The position numbers and the translations under genes were made by a program. The notes beneath the pieces were generated by a model. It was not told the origin of the DNA. It saw only the letters and a list, made by a program, of their open reading frames with translations, and searched no databases. From positions 2,108,001-2,172,000 of the forward strand of contig CP150183.1 in NCBI GenBank assembly GCA_037965595.1: a stretch of 64,000 nt of DNA. The letters run 5' to 3'. Shown one piece after another: positions 9,288-17,313 of this stretch; position 1 is the first letter of the stretch; each line of letters begins with the position of its first letter. The stretch comes from Alkalihalobacillus sp. FSL W8-0930. Lineage in GTDB: Bacteria; Bacillota; Bacilli; Bacillales; Bacillaceae_D.

Positions 9288-9325
9288 ACATGTGTCATCC
9301 GGGGAGCCTCCCAAATGACACATGT
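9288..9325 (-). terminator. Intrinsic terminator of ymxH
   Basis: An 11-bp perfect stem (ACATGTGTCAT / ATGACACATGT) with a 16-nt GC-rich loop is followed on the minus strand by TTTCATTT. It separates ymxH from the spoVF operon. Confidence 0.88.
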
Positions 9326-9340
9326 TCTTTAACGTATACC

Positions 9341-9586
9341 TTATGTTGAGACGGATCCTACATCGATAATAATCATATCTTCTCCAATCTTTTTAATCTG
9401 CTGCCAATAGACGGTCACAACCTGATCCTTTTTTCCAAACTGGAACCACCTAGAAGTAGGTATGATAAAAGCTGTAATCTCACCTGTTTCCTCGTTAATT
9501 AAAAGATCTGTTTGCCCTAATACACCTAATCGTTCCCCTTTTTGATAATCTACAATTTCCTTACTTGAAATTTCACTTAGCCTCAT
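9341..9586 (-). CDS. ymxH: YlmC/YmxH family PRC-barrel protein
   Basis: An 81-residue protein beginning MRLSEISSKEIVDYQKGERLG, a PRC-barrel-like fold of the YlmC/YmxH family often linked to sporulation. It has no membrane segment or catalytic motif. The pattern GVLGQTDLLINEETGEI is the typical beta-rich core. ATG 9586 is preferred over the open extension to 9604 because GAGAGGGG precedes it. It lies between mlpA and spoVFA, as in B. subtilis, and is bracketed by two terminators. Biochemical function is unknown. Confidence 0.87.
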   Translation of the reverse strand: MRLSEISSKEIVDYQKGERLGVLGQTDLLINEETGEITAFIIPTSRWFQFGKKDQVVTVYWQQIKKIGEDMIIIDVGSVST

Positions 9587-9644
9587 GTTCCCCTCTCCTC
9601 TCACATCGTTTCTTTGTATACCCTATGATTTTTCAAACAAAAAA

Positions 9645-9670
9645 AGACCAGTCCAACTATGGACTGATCT
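9645..9670 (-). terminator. Intrinsic terminator of mlpA
   Basis: A 10-bp stem (AGATCAGTCC / GGACTGGTCT, one G-U pair) with a 6-nt loop is followed on the minus strand by TTTTTTGTTTG. It starts 6 nt after the mlpA stop. Confidence 0.93.
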
Positions 9671-9676
9671 CTGTTG

Positions 9677-10930
9677 TTACCCCTTTAAAGCTTGTGGCCA
9701 TTCACCTGTTGTACTAACAAGAGATACGGCAGGCTTTGAAGTTAAGATGCGCTCCGCCAACTCATTTACAGAATCGAGAGTGACGCGGTTAATTTCATCT
9801 AGCATTTCATCAAGGGATTTATGTTTTTCAAGCATGAGCTCGTTTTTTCCATTCCGGCTCATTCGACTGTTTGTACTTTCCAAGCTAAGCATTAAGCTGC
9901 CTTTAAGCTGTTCTTTCCCATTTTTTAATTCTTTGGCTGACATTCCACCAGAGGCCATTTCCCCTGTCGTGTGGTGTATAGCATCTACAAGCTCGTCTAA
10001 CTGAGAAATGCCAGTGCCAGCATAAACAGTTAACATTCCACTATCAGAGAAGGAAGAGTGATAGGAGAAGACAGAATAACATAATCCTCTCTTTTCACGG
10101 ATCTCTTGAAACAATCGACTACTCATACTTCCACCAAATGTATTATTTAAAAGAACCAATGAATAAATAGATGGATCTTCAATGGATAAACCGTTATATC
10201 CAATACATAAATGCGCTTGCTCCGCATCCTTTGCACGAATTCTATTTTCTTGTACAAATTGAGGGATCGTTAAGATCGTACTCTCTTTAAGGAGAGAATC
10301 TGTCGGCTTTACTTTAGCGAATGTTGTTTTTAATTGTTCAATTAGTTCATCATTCACATTGCCAGCAACAGAAATCACAACATAATCCCCTGTGTAATAA
10401 CGATCCATATACGAACGCAAATCATCTGATGTGAATGAAGCGAGTCGTTCTTCGGTACCTAAAATTGGGTATGCCAATGGGTGATTTCCGTAACATGCCT
10501 CACTAAGTAATTCATGTACAAGGTCATCCGGTGTATCCTCAACCATACGAATCTCTTCTAAAATGACATTTTTCTCTTTTTCAAGTTCAACCTCATCAAA
10601 GGTCGAATTGAAAAACATATCCTGTAACACATCTAAAGCTATGCCTGCATGTTCATCAAGCACCTTTGCATAGTAACATGTATATTCTTTAGAGGTAAAA
10701 GCATTCACCTGACCACCGATTTGGTCAAATGCCTCCGCGATATCATGTGGTGTTCTTGATTCTGTTCCTTTAAACAACATATGCTCAAGCAAGTGAGACA
10801 AGCCATTCTCTTTTTCTGTTTCATGTCTCGAACCCGCTCCAACCCAAATGCCCATAGAAACCGATCGAACGGTTGAGATTGGCTCTACAATCATTCGAAC
10901 GCCATTTGGTAAATCAATCTTCTGTATCAA
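9677..10930 (-). CDS. mlpA: M16 family zinc protease MlpA
   Basis: A 417-residue processing-peptidase-like metalloprotease (insulinase/M16 family). The inverted zinc motif HLLEH (near residues 46-50) and a downstream glutamate region (NVILEEIRMVEDTPDDL, near 120) are present, so it should be active. No signal peptide. It starts at TTG 10930 (MIQKIDLPNGVR) with AGGGGGT at proper spacing, and the start aligns with the N-terminus of B. subtilis MlpA; this makes it overlap the end of ylxY by 17 nt. B. subtilis MlpA has been implicated in control of extracellular protease gene expression. Confidence 0.94.
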   Translation of the reverse strand: MIQKIDLPNGVRMIVEPISTVRSVSMGIWVGAGSRHETEKENGLSHLLEHMLFKGTESRTPHDIAEAFDQIGGQVNAFTSKEYTCYYAKVLDEHAGIALDVLQDMFFNSTFDEVELEKEKNVILEEIRMVEDTPDDLVHELLSEACYGNHPLAYPILGTEERLASFTSDDLRSYMDRYYTGDYVVISVAGNVNDELIEQLKTTFAKVKPTDSLLKESTILTIPQFVQENRIRAKDAEQAHLCIGYNGLSIEDPSIYSLVLLNNTFGGSMSSRLFQEIREKRGLCYSVFSYHSSFSDSGMLTVYAGTGISQLDELVDAIHHTTGEMASGGMSAKELKNGKEQLKGSLMLSLESTNSRMSRNGKNELMLEKHKSLDEMLDEINRVTLDSVNELAERILTSKPAVSLVSTTGEWPQALKG

Positions 10931-11924
10931 TCTCTGACCCCCTACTTTTGTCCGTTGGTTTCGGAAACTCTGTTCGCGTTTCTGCTAACAAGTCGGACAC
11001 CGTACCAATTTCAAAACCTTTTTCTTTTATGCCTGCAAGTAGCTGTTCTAACCCTCTAGCAGACGAATCTGTCGGATGCATCAAGACCATCGCTCCAGGA
11101 TGCACCTTGCCGAGCACTCGCTGAACCATTTCCTGTGGTTGTGGTTTTCGCCAATCAACCGTATCAACAGACCATAAAATGGTGTGCATCTCTTGTTTTG
11201 CTGCTTCTTGTACAACTGTATCTGAAAAGCTTCCACTTGGTGGCGCAAACCACTTGGGCGTCACACCCAGCGTGGCATCAATAACATCATTTGTTCGCTC
11301 AAGCTGATCAACAATTTCTGCTTTTGAAATGGTCTGCATATCTGGATGAGAGTATGCATGACTCCCTATTTCATGACCTTCTTCATAGATCATTTTGGCA
11401 ACGTTCGGGTTATTGTGAACCCACGAACCGTCGAGGAAAAAGGTGGACTTCACATCGTACCGTTTCATTGTTTTTAAAATATCAGGAATGTATTCATTTC
11501 CCCAAGCAACGTTTACTAGTAAGCTCACCATTTGCTTTTGATCGTTACCTCGGTAGATGGGAGAGGGAGGAAGGTCATCTAAATGCACTTCAGGCTCAAC
11601 TTCTTTAAACACAAGCAAACTTGCGTTAAATTCTCCAAGTTCCTTCATCTTATCATACGATTTTTGAACGTCAACCTGTACACCGTTTAAACCAGGAACC
11701 GCCTTCCACACTTTATCTACTCGCGCATCCTCGGGAGGGATTAAATACGCCTTTGCTTGTTCTATTATCTCTTGATAAAGAGCATCCTCTTTGGTAGAGA
11801 CGGCTTCTGCCTGTGTTTGCCTAATTGCATCAACATATGAAAGTGAAAATGGATTTTGTAGTGCTCCAGCTGTTAATAGAATCAACACTAAGACTAAACC
11901 ACAATGCATCATACCCTTTTTCAT
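10914..11924 (-). CDS. ylxY: YlxY, NodB-like polysaccharide deacetylase homologue
   Basis: A 336-residue secreted or membrane-tethered protein. Residues 1-24 form a signal peptide or anchor (a short basic start, then LVLVLILLTAG). The NodB domain occupies about 130-315. The metal histidine pair HAYSHPD (near 195) and the WSVDTVDW segment are present. The usual TFDDG motif is replaced by VNVAWGNE, so the first catalytic/metal aspartate is missing and deacetylase activity is doubtful. The family (TIGR02873 type) is associated with sporulating bacilli. Overlaps mlpA and follows pnpA, as in B. subtilis. Confidence 0.9.
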   Translation of the reverse strand: MKKGMMHCGLVLVLILLTAGALQNPFSLSYVDAIRQTQAEAVSTKEDALYQEIIEQAKAYLIPPEDARVDKVWKAVPGLNGVQVDVQKSYDKMKELGEFNASLLVFKEVEPEVHLDDLPPSPIYRGNDQKQMVSLLVNVAWGNEYIPDILKTMKRYDVKSTFFLDGSWVHNNPNVAKMIYEEGHEIGSHAYSHPDMQTISKAEIVDQLERTNDVIDATLGVTPKWFAPPSGSFSDTVVQEAAKQEMHTILWSVDTVDWRKPQPQEMVQRVLGKVHPGAMVLMHPTDSSARGLEQLLAGIKEKGFEIGTVSDLLAETRTEFPKPTDKSRGSEIDTED

Positions 11925-11992
11925 AACAAAACCTCCTCAACACCGAATGTATGCAAGAGGAGGACAAGGTAGAACGATGAAAACACGAAAAA

Positions 11993-12011
11993 GACTGGCA
12001 CTAATCCAGTC
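11993..12011 (-). terminator. Intrinsic terminator of pnpA
   Basis: A stem GACTGG / CCAGTC with a 7-nt loop is followed on the minus strand by TTTTTCGTG. It lies 16 nt after the pnpA stop. Confidence 0.82.
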
Positions 12012-12027
12012 CTTCTTGTCTTGTTTC

Positions 12028-14142
12028 TTATTGTTTTGCTTCAGCTTGTTTCTCTTTCTCTTCCTTTAAAATCACTTTACGAGAAAGGTTCACGCGCCCT
12101 TGATTATCAATTTCTGTCACACGTACAAAGATTTCATCACCAATTTTCACAACATCCTCTACTTTGCCAACTCGTTCTTCAGCAAGTTGAGAGATGTGAA
12201 CTAAGCCGTCTTTTCCTTTGAATAATTCAACAAAGGCACCGAATTTTTCAATTCGTTTTACTTTACCAAGATACGTTTCGCCAAGCTGTACTTCACGTAC
12301 GATATCTTCAATAATTTTACGTGCTTTATCGTTCATCTCTTTTTCAGTAGATGAGATGTAAACTGTACCATCTTGCTCGATATCAATCTTCACGCCTGTT
12401 TCTTCAATGATTTGATTAATGACCTTACCACTTGGTCCAATCACGTCACGAATCTTATCAGGATTGATTTTCAACGTCATGATCTTAGGAGCGTAGTTAG
12501 ATAAGTCTGAACGATGCTCACCGATTGCTGACAACATATTTTCAAGGATAATCATGCGACCGCGTTTAGCTTGAGCAAGCGCTTCTTCTAAAATCGTACG
12601 ATCAATTCCTGAAATCTTAATATCCATTTGCAAGGCAGTGATTCCGTCTTTCGTACCTGCTACCTTAAAGTCCATGTCTCCAAGTGCATCTTCCATACCT
12701 TGAATATCTGTTAGAACACTTACATGCTCTTCGTGTTTTACTAGACCCATGGCAATTCCAGCTACAGGAGCTTTAATCGGAACCCCAGCATCCATCATTG
12801 CAAGTGTGCTTGCGCAAATACTTGCTTGTGAAGTGGATCCGTTTGATTCAAGTACTTCAGATACTAAACGAATCGTGTACGGGAAGTCTTCCTCAGAAGG
12901 AATAACGGCTTCAAGTGCACGCTCACCTAATGCTCCGTGTCCAATCTCACGACGGCCAGGCGCACGAATTGGACCTGTTTCACCAACGCTAAATTGAGGG
13001 AAATTATAGTGATGCATGAATCGTTTCGATTCTTCTAAACCAAGACCATCAAGAATTTGCACATCTCCTAGTGCACCCAACGTACAAATACTTAGTGCTT
13101 GCGTTTGTCCACGAGTAAACAACCCAGAACCGTGTGTTCTTGTTAAGTAATCAACCTCTGAAGAAAGGGGACGAATTTCATCGATAGCTCGTCCATCTGG
13201 ACGTACTTTTTCTACAGTGATTAAGCGTCTTACTTCTTCTTTTACAAACTTTTGAAGAATCTCTTTTACTTCAGATACAGACACTTCTTCGTCTTCTTCA
13301 AACGGTTCAATTGTCTTTTTAATCACTGCGTCAATTGCTTCTTGACGAGCATGTTTTTCTTGAACTTGAACAGCTTGCTTTAGTTCAGCCTCAGCTAATT
13401 CGCGAATTTTCGCTTCAAGTTCTGCATCCGTTGTACGTAAAACGACTTCTTTTTTCTCTTTTCCTACTTCGGCAACGATTTTTTCTTGGAAAGCAATAAG
13501 CTTTTTGATCTCATCATGACCAAACATGATGGCTTCAAGCATTAATTCCTCAGAAAGCTCCTGTGCTCCTGCTTCTACCATGTTAATTGCTTCTTTAGTA
13601 CCTGCAACCACTAGGTTTAAATCACTTTTGGCTAATTGATCTGTTGAAGGATTAATAATAAATTCTTCGTCAATTCGGCCAATCGTTACACCCGCAATTG
13701 GACCCGCAAAAGGAATATCAGAGATTGATAATGCCATTGAAGAACCGATCATAGCAGCCATCTCAGATGATGCATTTAAATCTGAACTCATAACAATACT
13801 GATAACTTGTACTTCATTACGGAATCCATCTGGAAATAACGGTCTGATTGGACGGTCAATTAAGCGACTTGTTAAAATAGCACGCTCACTTGGACGACCT
13901 TCTCGTTTAATAAATCCACCAGGGATTTTTCCAGCTGCATATAAGCGTTCCTCATAGTTCACAGTAAGTGGAAAGAAAGGAAGATCCTTTGGTTCCTTTG
14001 ACGCTGTAGCTGTAGATAGTACGGCAGTGTCTCCATAACGGACAAGTACAGCACCGTTTGCTTGCTTAGCAAGTTGACCTGTTTCAACTGTCAAAGTGCG
14101 TCCTGCCCATTCCATTGAAAATTCTTGTTTACCTTGTTCCAT
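12028..14142 (-). CDS. pnpA: Polyribonucleotide nucleotidyltransferase (PNPase)
   Basis: A 704-residue phosphorolytic 3'-5' exoribonuclease, the main mRNA 3' degrader in Bacillus. It contains two RNase PH domains (about 10-220 and 310-540) joined by an alpha-helical linker, then KH (near 555-615) and S1 (near 620-690) RNA-binding domains. Typical motifs are [50 protein letters not shown] and MDIKISGI. Length matches the family. It follows rpsO; the rpsO terminator and a leader stem-loop separate them. Confidence 0.97.
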   Translation of the reverse strand: MEQGKQEFSMEWAGRTLTVETGQLAKQANGAVLVRYGDTAVLSTATASKEPKDLPFFPLTVNYEERLYAAGKIPGGFIKREGRPSERAILTSRLIDRPIRPLFPDGFRNEVQVISIVMSSDLNASSEMAAMIGSSMALSISDIPFAGPIAGVTIGRIDEEFIINPSTDQLAKSDLNLVVAGTKEAINMVEAGAQELSEELMLEAIMFGHDEIKKLIAFQEKIVAEVGKEKKEVVLRTTDAELEAKIRELAEAELKQAVQVQEKHARQEAIDAVIKKTIEPFEEDEEVSVSEVKEILQKFVKEEVRRLITVEKVRPDGRAIDEIRPLSSEVDYLTRTHGSGLFTRGQTQALSICTLGALGDVQILDGLGLEESKRFMHHYNFPQFSVGETGPIRAPGRREIGHGALGERALEAVIPSEEDFPYTIRLVSEVLESNGSTSQASICASTLAMMDAGVPIKAPVAGIAMGLVKHEEHVSVLTDIQGMEDALGDMDFKVAGTKDGITALQMDIKISGIDRTILEEALAQAKRGRMIILENMLSAIGEHRSDLSNYAPKIMTLKINPDKIRDVIGPSGKVINQIIEETGVKIDIEQDGTVYISSTEKEMNDKARKIIEDIVREVQLGETYLGKVKRIEKFGAFVELFKGKDGLVHISQLAEERVGKVEDVVKIGDEIFVRVTEIDNQGRVNLSRKVILKEEKEKQAEAKQ

Positions 14143-14177
14143 TTGCGCGTACTCCTCTCTTGCACAGAATAAATGAC

Positions 14178-14211
14178 GCTCATCCTAGTATGACCAGCAT
14201 TGGTGATGAGC
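14178..14211 (-). other. Stem-loop in the pnpA leader
   Basis: GCTCATC and GATGAGC pair across 20 nt, and inside them ACCA/TGGT form a second short helix. The structure lies 36 nt upstream of the pnpA ATG and has no U-tract, so it is not a terminator. PNPase genes in enterobacteria are autoregulated through a leader stem cleaved by RNase III; a similar role here is inference only. Confidence 0.45.
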
Positions 14212-14251
14212 ATAATTATGAATTTACAAATTAACATCTAACCAAGAAAAA

Positions 14252-14271
14252 AGCGGGAACAAGTCCCCGCT
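14252..14271 (-). terminator. Intrinsic terminator of rpsO
   Basis: AGCGGG / CCCGCT with an 8-nt loop, extendable by flanking A-T pairs, is followed on the minus strand by TTTTTCTTGG. It lies 12 nt after the rpsO stop and ahead of pnpA. Confidence 0.92.
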
Positions 14272-14282
14272 TTTTGTCATGT

Positions 14283-14552
14283 TTATCGGCGTAAGCCAAG
14301 CTTGTCAACTAGATCACGGTAGCGCGTTACGTCTTTATTACGTAGGTACGTTAATAAGTTACGACGCGAACCAACCATTTTCAAAAGACCACGTCTTGAA
14401 TGGTGATCCTTTTTATGAGTACGTAAATGCTCATTAAGTGTGTTGATTTGCTCTGTAAGGATAGCCACTTGAACCTCTGGAGAACCAGTGTCCGTGTCAT
14501 GCGTTTTAAATGTAGCAATTAGCTCATTTTTACGCTCTTGTGATAATGCCAT
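14283..14552 (-). CDS. rpsO: 30S ribosomal protein S15
   Basis: An 89-residue primary 16S rRNA-binding protein of the small-subunit platform. It shows the family pattern [43 protein letters not shown] and YLRNKD. Start at ATG 14552, preceded by AAAGGAGGTG at good spacing; an in-frame GTG 9 nt earlier is inside that ribosome-binding site. It has its own promoter candidate and a structured leader, and its terminator separates it from pnpA. Confidence 0.98.
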   Translation of the reverse strand: MALSQERKNELIATFKTHDTDTGSPEVQVAILTEQINTLNEHLRTHKKDHHSRRGLLKMVGSRRNLLTYLRNKDVTRYRDLVDKLGLRR

Positions 14553-14640
14553 CCTATTCACCTCCTTTAGATTATATCCGGATTCCTAGCAGACGTTGGT
14601 GAAGCGTCCTGCCAAGAAACGGCTTTGTACATAAGTACAT
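14553..14640 (-). promoter_or_regulatory. Structured rpsO leader, possible S15 autoregulatory RNA
   Basis: The roughly 85-nt leader between the candidate start site and the rpsO ATG holds several short helices: GTAC/GTAC, GCC/GGC, and GCAG-GACG paired with CGTC-TGC around a CTTCACCAA loop, just before the Shine-Dalgarno sequence. Leaders bound by S15 to repress its own translation are known in Bacillaceae, including Geobacillus. I cannot confirm the specific G-U/G-C recognition motif by eye. Confidence 0.4.
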
Positions 14641-14645
14641 CAATT

Positions 14646-14674
14646 ACTATACATGGCTTCACCTTAGATTGCAA
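14646..14674 (-). promoter_or_regulatory. Candidate sigma-A promoter of rpsO
   Basis: TTGCAA (14674-14669) and TATAGT (14651-14646) are exactly 17 bp apart on the minus strand, starting 17 bp after the ribF stop codon. This gives rpsO independent expression. Confidence 0.65.
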
Positions 14675-14690
14675 GGGTAAAGGGTAAGAA

Positions 14691-15644
14691 CTAACGATCA
14701 ATTGTCCGTGCAATCTCTTCCGTTTGCTTTTTGTCTAAGGCAAGCTGTGCTTTTAACTCATCAATTCCATTAAACTTCACTTCGTCACGGATGCGTTGGA
14801 TCCAAGTGATCGTAAGGGTTTCACCATAAATTTGCTCATTGAAATCAAGCAAATGTACTTCAATTGATGGCGTATCGGGCTTCTTATTATGGAATGTTGG
14901 CTTATATCCAACATTACACATTCCAAAAAGAATGTTGTCCTGTAACTCTACTTTGACCACGTATACACCTGTTTTGGGTATAATATAACGCTGATTTACC
15001 TTCACATTAGCTGTAGGGTATCCAATCGTACGGCCACGTTTTTCACCGTCTTCAACGATTCCTTTTATTTGATAAGGTTCACCTAATAATTCGCTAATAT
15101 CACTAACCTTACCCGCCTGTAATAACTCTCGTAATGCAGTTGAGCTCACTTTTATCCCTTCTCTTTCTACCTTAGATACGGCTAGGCTACTGAATCTTCC
15201 CTGTGCATGGTCAGGCATGGTATCCATCGTTCCTTTGCCTTTTTTTCCATAGGTAAAATCAAAGCCAGCCACAACATGCTTAGCACCTAAAGCCAATAAG
15301 TAGTGGTCGACAAATTCCTGTGGCAACAGGTTTGCAAATGATTGATTAAATTCTACCACATACGTGCGATCAACACCTAGTTCGGCAATTCGTTCGAGTT
15401 TATCAGGAAGTGGTGTTAAAAAATGCATTGGTTGCTCAAGCTGCATTAACACTTCTTTGGGGTGAGGATGAAAGGTCATCACTGCGCTTTCCATACCATT
15501 CTCTTTAGCGTACGATACCGCTTGACGAATGACATGCTGATGACCTTTATGGACTCCATCAAAGTATCCAAGAGCAAACACTGTAGGCACAATAAGGGGT
15601 ACTGAATGATCAATAGGATGACTTAGATAAATGGTTTTCATCAT
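14691..15644 (-). CDS. ribF: Bifunctional riboflavin kinase/FAD synthetase
   Basis: A 317-residue enzyme (RibF, called RibC in B. subtilis) that converts riboflavin to FMN and then FAD. The N-terminal nucleotidyltransferase domain carries GYFDGVHKGHQHVI (near residue 25), and the C-terminal riboflavin kinase domain begins near 185 with GRTIGYPTANV. The first of two adjacent ATGs overlaps the truB stop, with AAGGATAAGGA just upstream, so the pair is translationally coupled. Position after truB is conserved across Bacillus. Confidence 0.96.
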   Translation of the reverse strand: MMKTIYLSHPIDHSVPLIVPTVFALGYFDGVHKGHQHVIRQAVSYAKENGMESAVMTFHPHPKEVLMQLEQPMHFLTPLPDKLERIAELGVDRTYVVEFNQSFANLLPQEFVDHYLLALGAKHVVAGFDFTYGKKGKGTMDTMPDHAQGRFSSLAVSKVEREGIKVSSTALRELLQAGKVSDISELLGEPYQIKGIVEDGEKRGRTIGYPTANVKVNQRYIIPKTGVYVVKVELQDNILFGMCNVGYKPTFHNKKPDTPSIEVHLLDFNEQIYGETLTITWIQRIRDEVKFNGIDELKAQLALDKKQTEEIARTIDR

Positions 15645-16585
15645 TCCTTATCCTTTCTGGCTGTTTGCTCCTCTGGCTCAAACAAAATCTTCTCCGGCTT
15701 CATTTTTCCAGGCTTCTCCGGATGCGGTTTATAGATTGCTAGGAGTTCATTTGACTTTGAATAAACCACAACACGCTCAGATACTGTTAGTTCATCCATT
15801 GATAAAACAGCGCCATTACGAATTCTCGCTTCGATTGGGGCAGAGACTTGAATTGTTTTCCATCCTTCAAGTGCTCGCTCAAAAGGTACAAGTTGATGTA
15901 ATCTTTTGTCCATCTCCATTTCCCCAAGATCTTCTAAGCTTACACACTCAGACAGTGTAAAAGGCCCTGACTCGGTGCGCATAAGCTTCGACATATGGGC
16001 AGGATAACCTAATGCTTCTCCAATGGAAACCGCAAGCGTCCTGATATACGTTCCTTTACTACACGTTACTGTAAAACGAATAGAATATGTATCTTCATGA
16101 AGCTTAGTTGCACTGTCAAATTCAATGGAATGAACCGTAATTTTTCGTTTCGGACGTTCAACCGTTTGATTTGCCCTTGCGTATTCATATAACCGTTTTC
16201 CATTTACTTTTACAGCTGAATACATTGGAGGAATTTGAATTTGTTCACCTAAAAAAGAAGATAGCGTTTCTTTTAGTTGATCTTCTGTCCACGTGTCGGT
16301 GACAGGCTTCTGTTCAACCATCTCACCTTCTGCATCCTCTGTTGTTGTGGAAAAACCAAGTGTCACTTCAGCTTCGTACGTTTTCCCGAAATCTGACATA
16401 TATTCAGCTACCTTTGTAGCTCTGCCGATACAGATAGGCAAAACTCCGGTTACAGCAGGGTCTAATGTCCCAGTATGCCCGACTTTCTTTGTTTGATACA
16501 GCTTGCGAATACGATACACACAATCGTGTGACGTCATTCCTGCTGGTTTAATAAGTGGTAGAATTCCTGTTGGTACCATTCGCAT
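15641..16585 (-). CDS. truB: tRNA pseudouridine-55 synthase
   Basis: A 314-residue TruB pseudouridine synthase that modifies U55 in the T-arm of elongator tRNAs. GILPLIKPAGMTSHDCV and the catalytic aspartate motif HTGTLDPAVTG (near residue 40) are intact, followed by YSAVKVNGKRLYEYAR and the KGTYIRTL segment. ATG 16585 has AAGGAG five bases upstream. A hairpin with a T-tract separates it from rbfA, so truB-ribF may be partly uncoupled from the nusA-infB operon. Confidence 0.96.
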   Translation of the reverse strand: MRMVPTGILPLIKPAGMTSHDCVYRIRKLYQTKKVGHTGTLDPAVTGVLPICIGRATKVAEYMSDFGKTYEAEVTLGFSTTTEDAEGEMVEQKPVTDTWTEDQLKETLSSFLGEQIQIPPMYSAVKVNGKRLYEYARANQTVERPKRKITVHSIEFDSATKLHEDTYSIRFTVTCSKGTYIRTLAVSIGEALGYPAHMSKLMRTESGPFTLSECVSLEDLGEMEMDKRLHQLVPFERALEGWKTIQVSAPIEARIRNGAVLSMDELTVSERVVVYSKSNELLAIYKPHPEKPGKMKPEKILFEPEEQTARKDKE

Positions 16586-16620
16586 TCGCGCTCCTTGTCA
16601 TACAATGTTGACTGCAAAAA

Positions 16621-16652
16621 AAGGATAGGAAGCATTATGCTCCGCTATCCTT
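16621..16652 (-). terminator. Terminator or attenuator between rbfA and truB
   Basis: An 8-bp stem (AAGGATAG / CTATCCTT) with a 16-nt loop is followed on the minus strand by TTTTTGC. It lies 4 nt after the rbfA stop and 36 nt before truB. I see no convincing promoter after it, so readthrough is likely. Confidence 0.75.
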
Positions 16653-16656
16653 CCAC

Positions 16657-17013
16657 TTAGTTAGAATCGTTATTTCGATTCAAGTCTGACAGCAACGATT
16701 CAATTCGGTTACCGTACTCAATCGACGAATCAATTTCAAATTCTAATTCAGGCGTTTTACGCAGGCGGATTCGTTTCCCAACCTCTGAACGTAAAAATCC
16801 TTTTGCTTTGTTTAACCCTTTTAAGGTTGCTTCTTTTTCTTCTTCACTTCCAAGAACGGTGATAAACACTTTTGCTTGTTGTAGGTCACCTGTTACATCA
16901 ACTCCAGTAACGGTCACAAACTTCACTCGTGGATCTTTTAACCCACGAAGCATGATATCACTTAATTCTTTTTTCATTTGTTCTGCTACTTTGTTTGCAC
17001 GAACTTTACTCAT
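16657..17013 (-). CDS. rbfA: Ribosome-binding factor A
   Basis: A 118-residue KH-like protein required for 30S subunit maturation and growth in the cold. The N-terminal [19 protein letters not shown], the [20 protein letters not shown] core and the [15 protein letters not shown] segment are characteristic. It lies 18 nt after ylxP in the rimP-nusA-infB operon, as in B. subtilis. Confidence 0.96.
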   Translation of the reverse strand: MSKVRANKVAEQMKKELSDIMLRGLKDPRVKFVTVTGVDVTGDLQQAKVFITVLGSEEEKEATLKGLNKAKGFLRSEVGKRIRLRKTPELEFEIDSSIEYGNRIESLLSDLNRNNDSN

Positions 17014-17031
17014 AAGTCACCTCATTGTCGG

Positions 17032-17313
17032 CTATAGCCATTCCATTTCTGTTAGGGTTCGTTCTGAATCGGGATCTGCATCAATTAAGGCTAATGCTTT
17101 TTGTAGTTCTTGCTCACACCGTTTTTTGGTAGTGGACACAACTACAAGGCCAATTTCGGAACGCTGCCACAAATCGTGATAGTCCGTTTCGGAAACAGAA
17201 AGATTGTATCGCTGTCCTAAGCGAGTCAGCAAACTTTTAATCACTGCTCGCTTGGCTTTTAATGAACCTGACTCATATATGAAAAGTTCACATCGGACAG
17301 CACCAATAATCAT
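17032..17313 (-). CDS. ylxP: YlxP (DUF503 family)
   Basis: A 93-residue DUF503 protein with the pattern [22 protein letters not shown] and [22 protein letters not shown]. The fold is a small ferredoxin-like domain; a role in ribosome maturation has been suggested from its position next to infB and rbfA. Its ATG overlaps the infB stop as ATGA. There are no membrane or catalytic features. Confidence 0.93.
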   Translation of the reverse strand: MIIGAVRCELFIYESGSLKAKRAVIKSLLTRLGQRYNLSVSETDYHDLWQRSEIGLVVVSTTKKRCEQELQKALALIDADPDSERTLTEMEWL

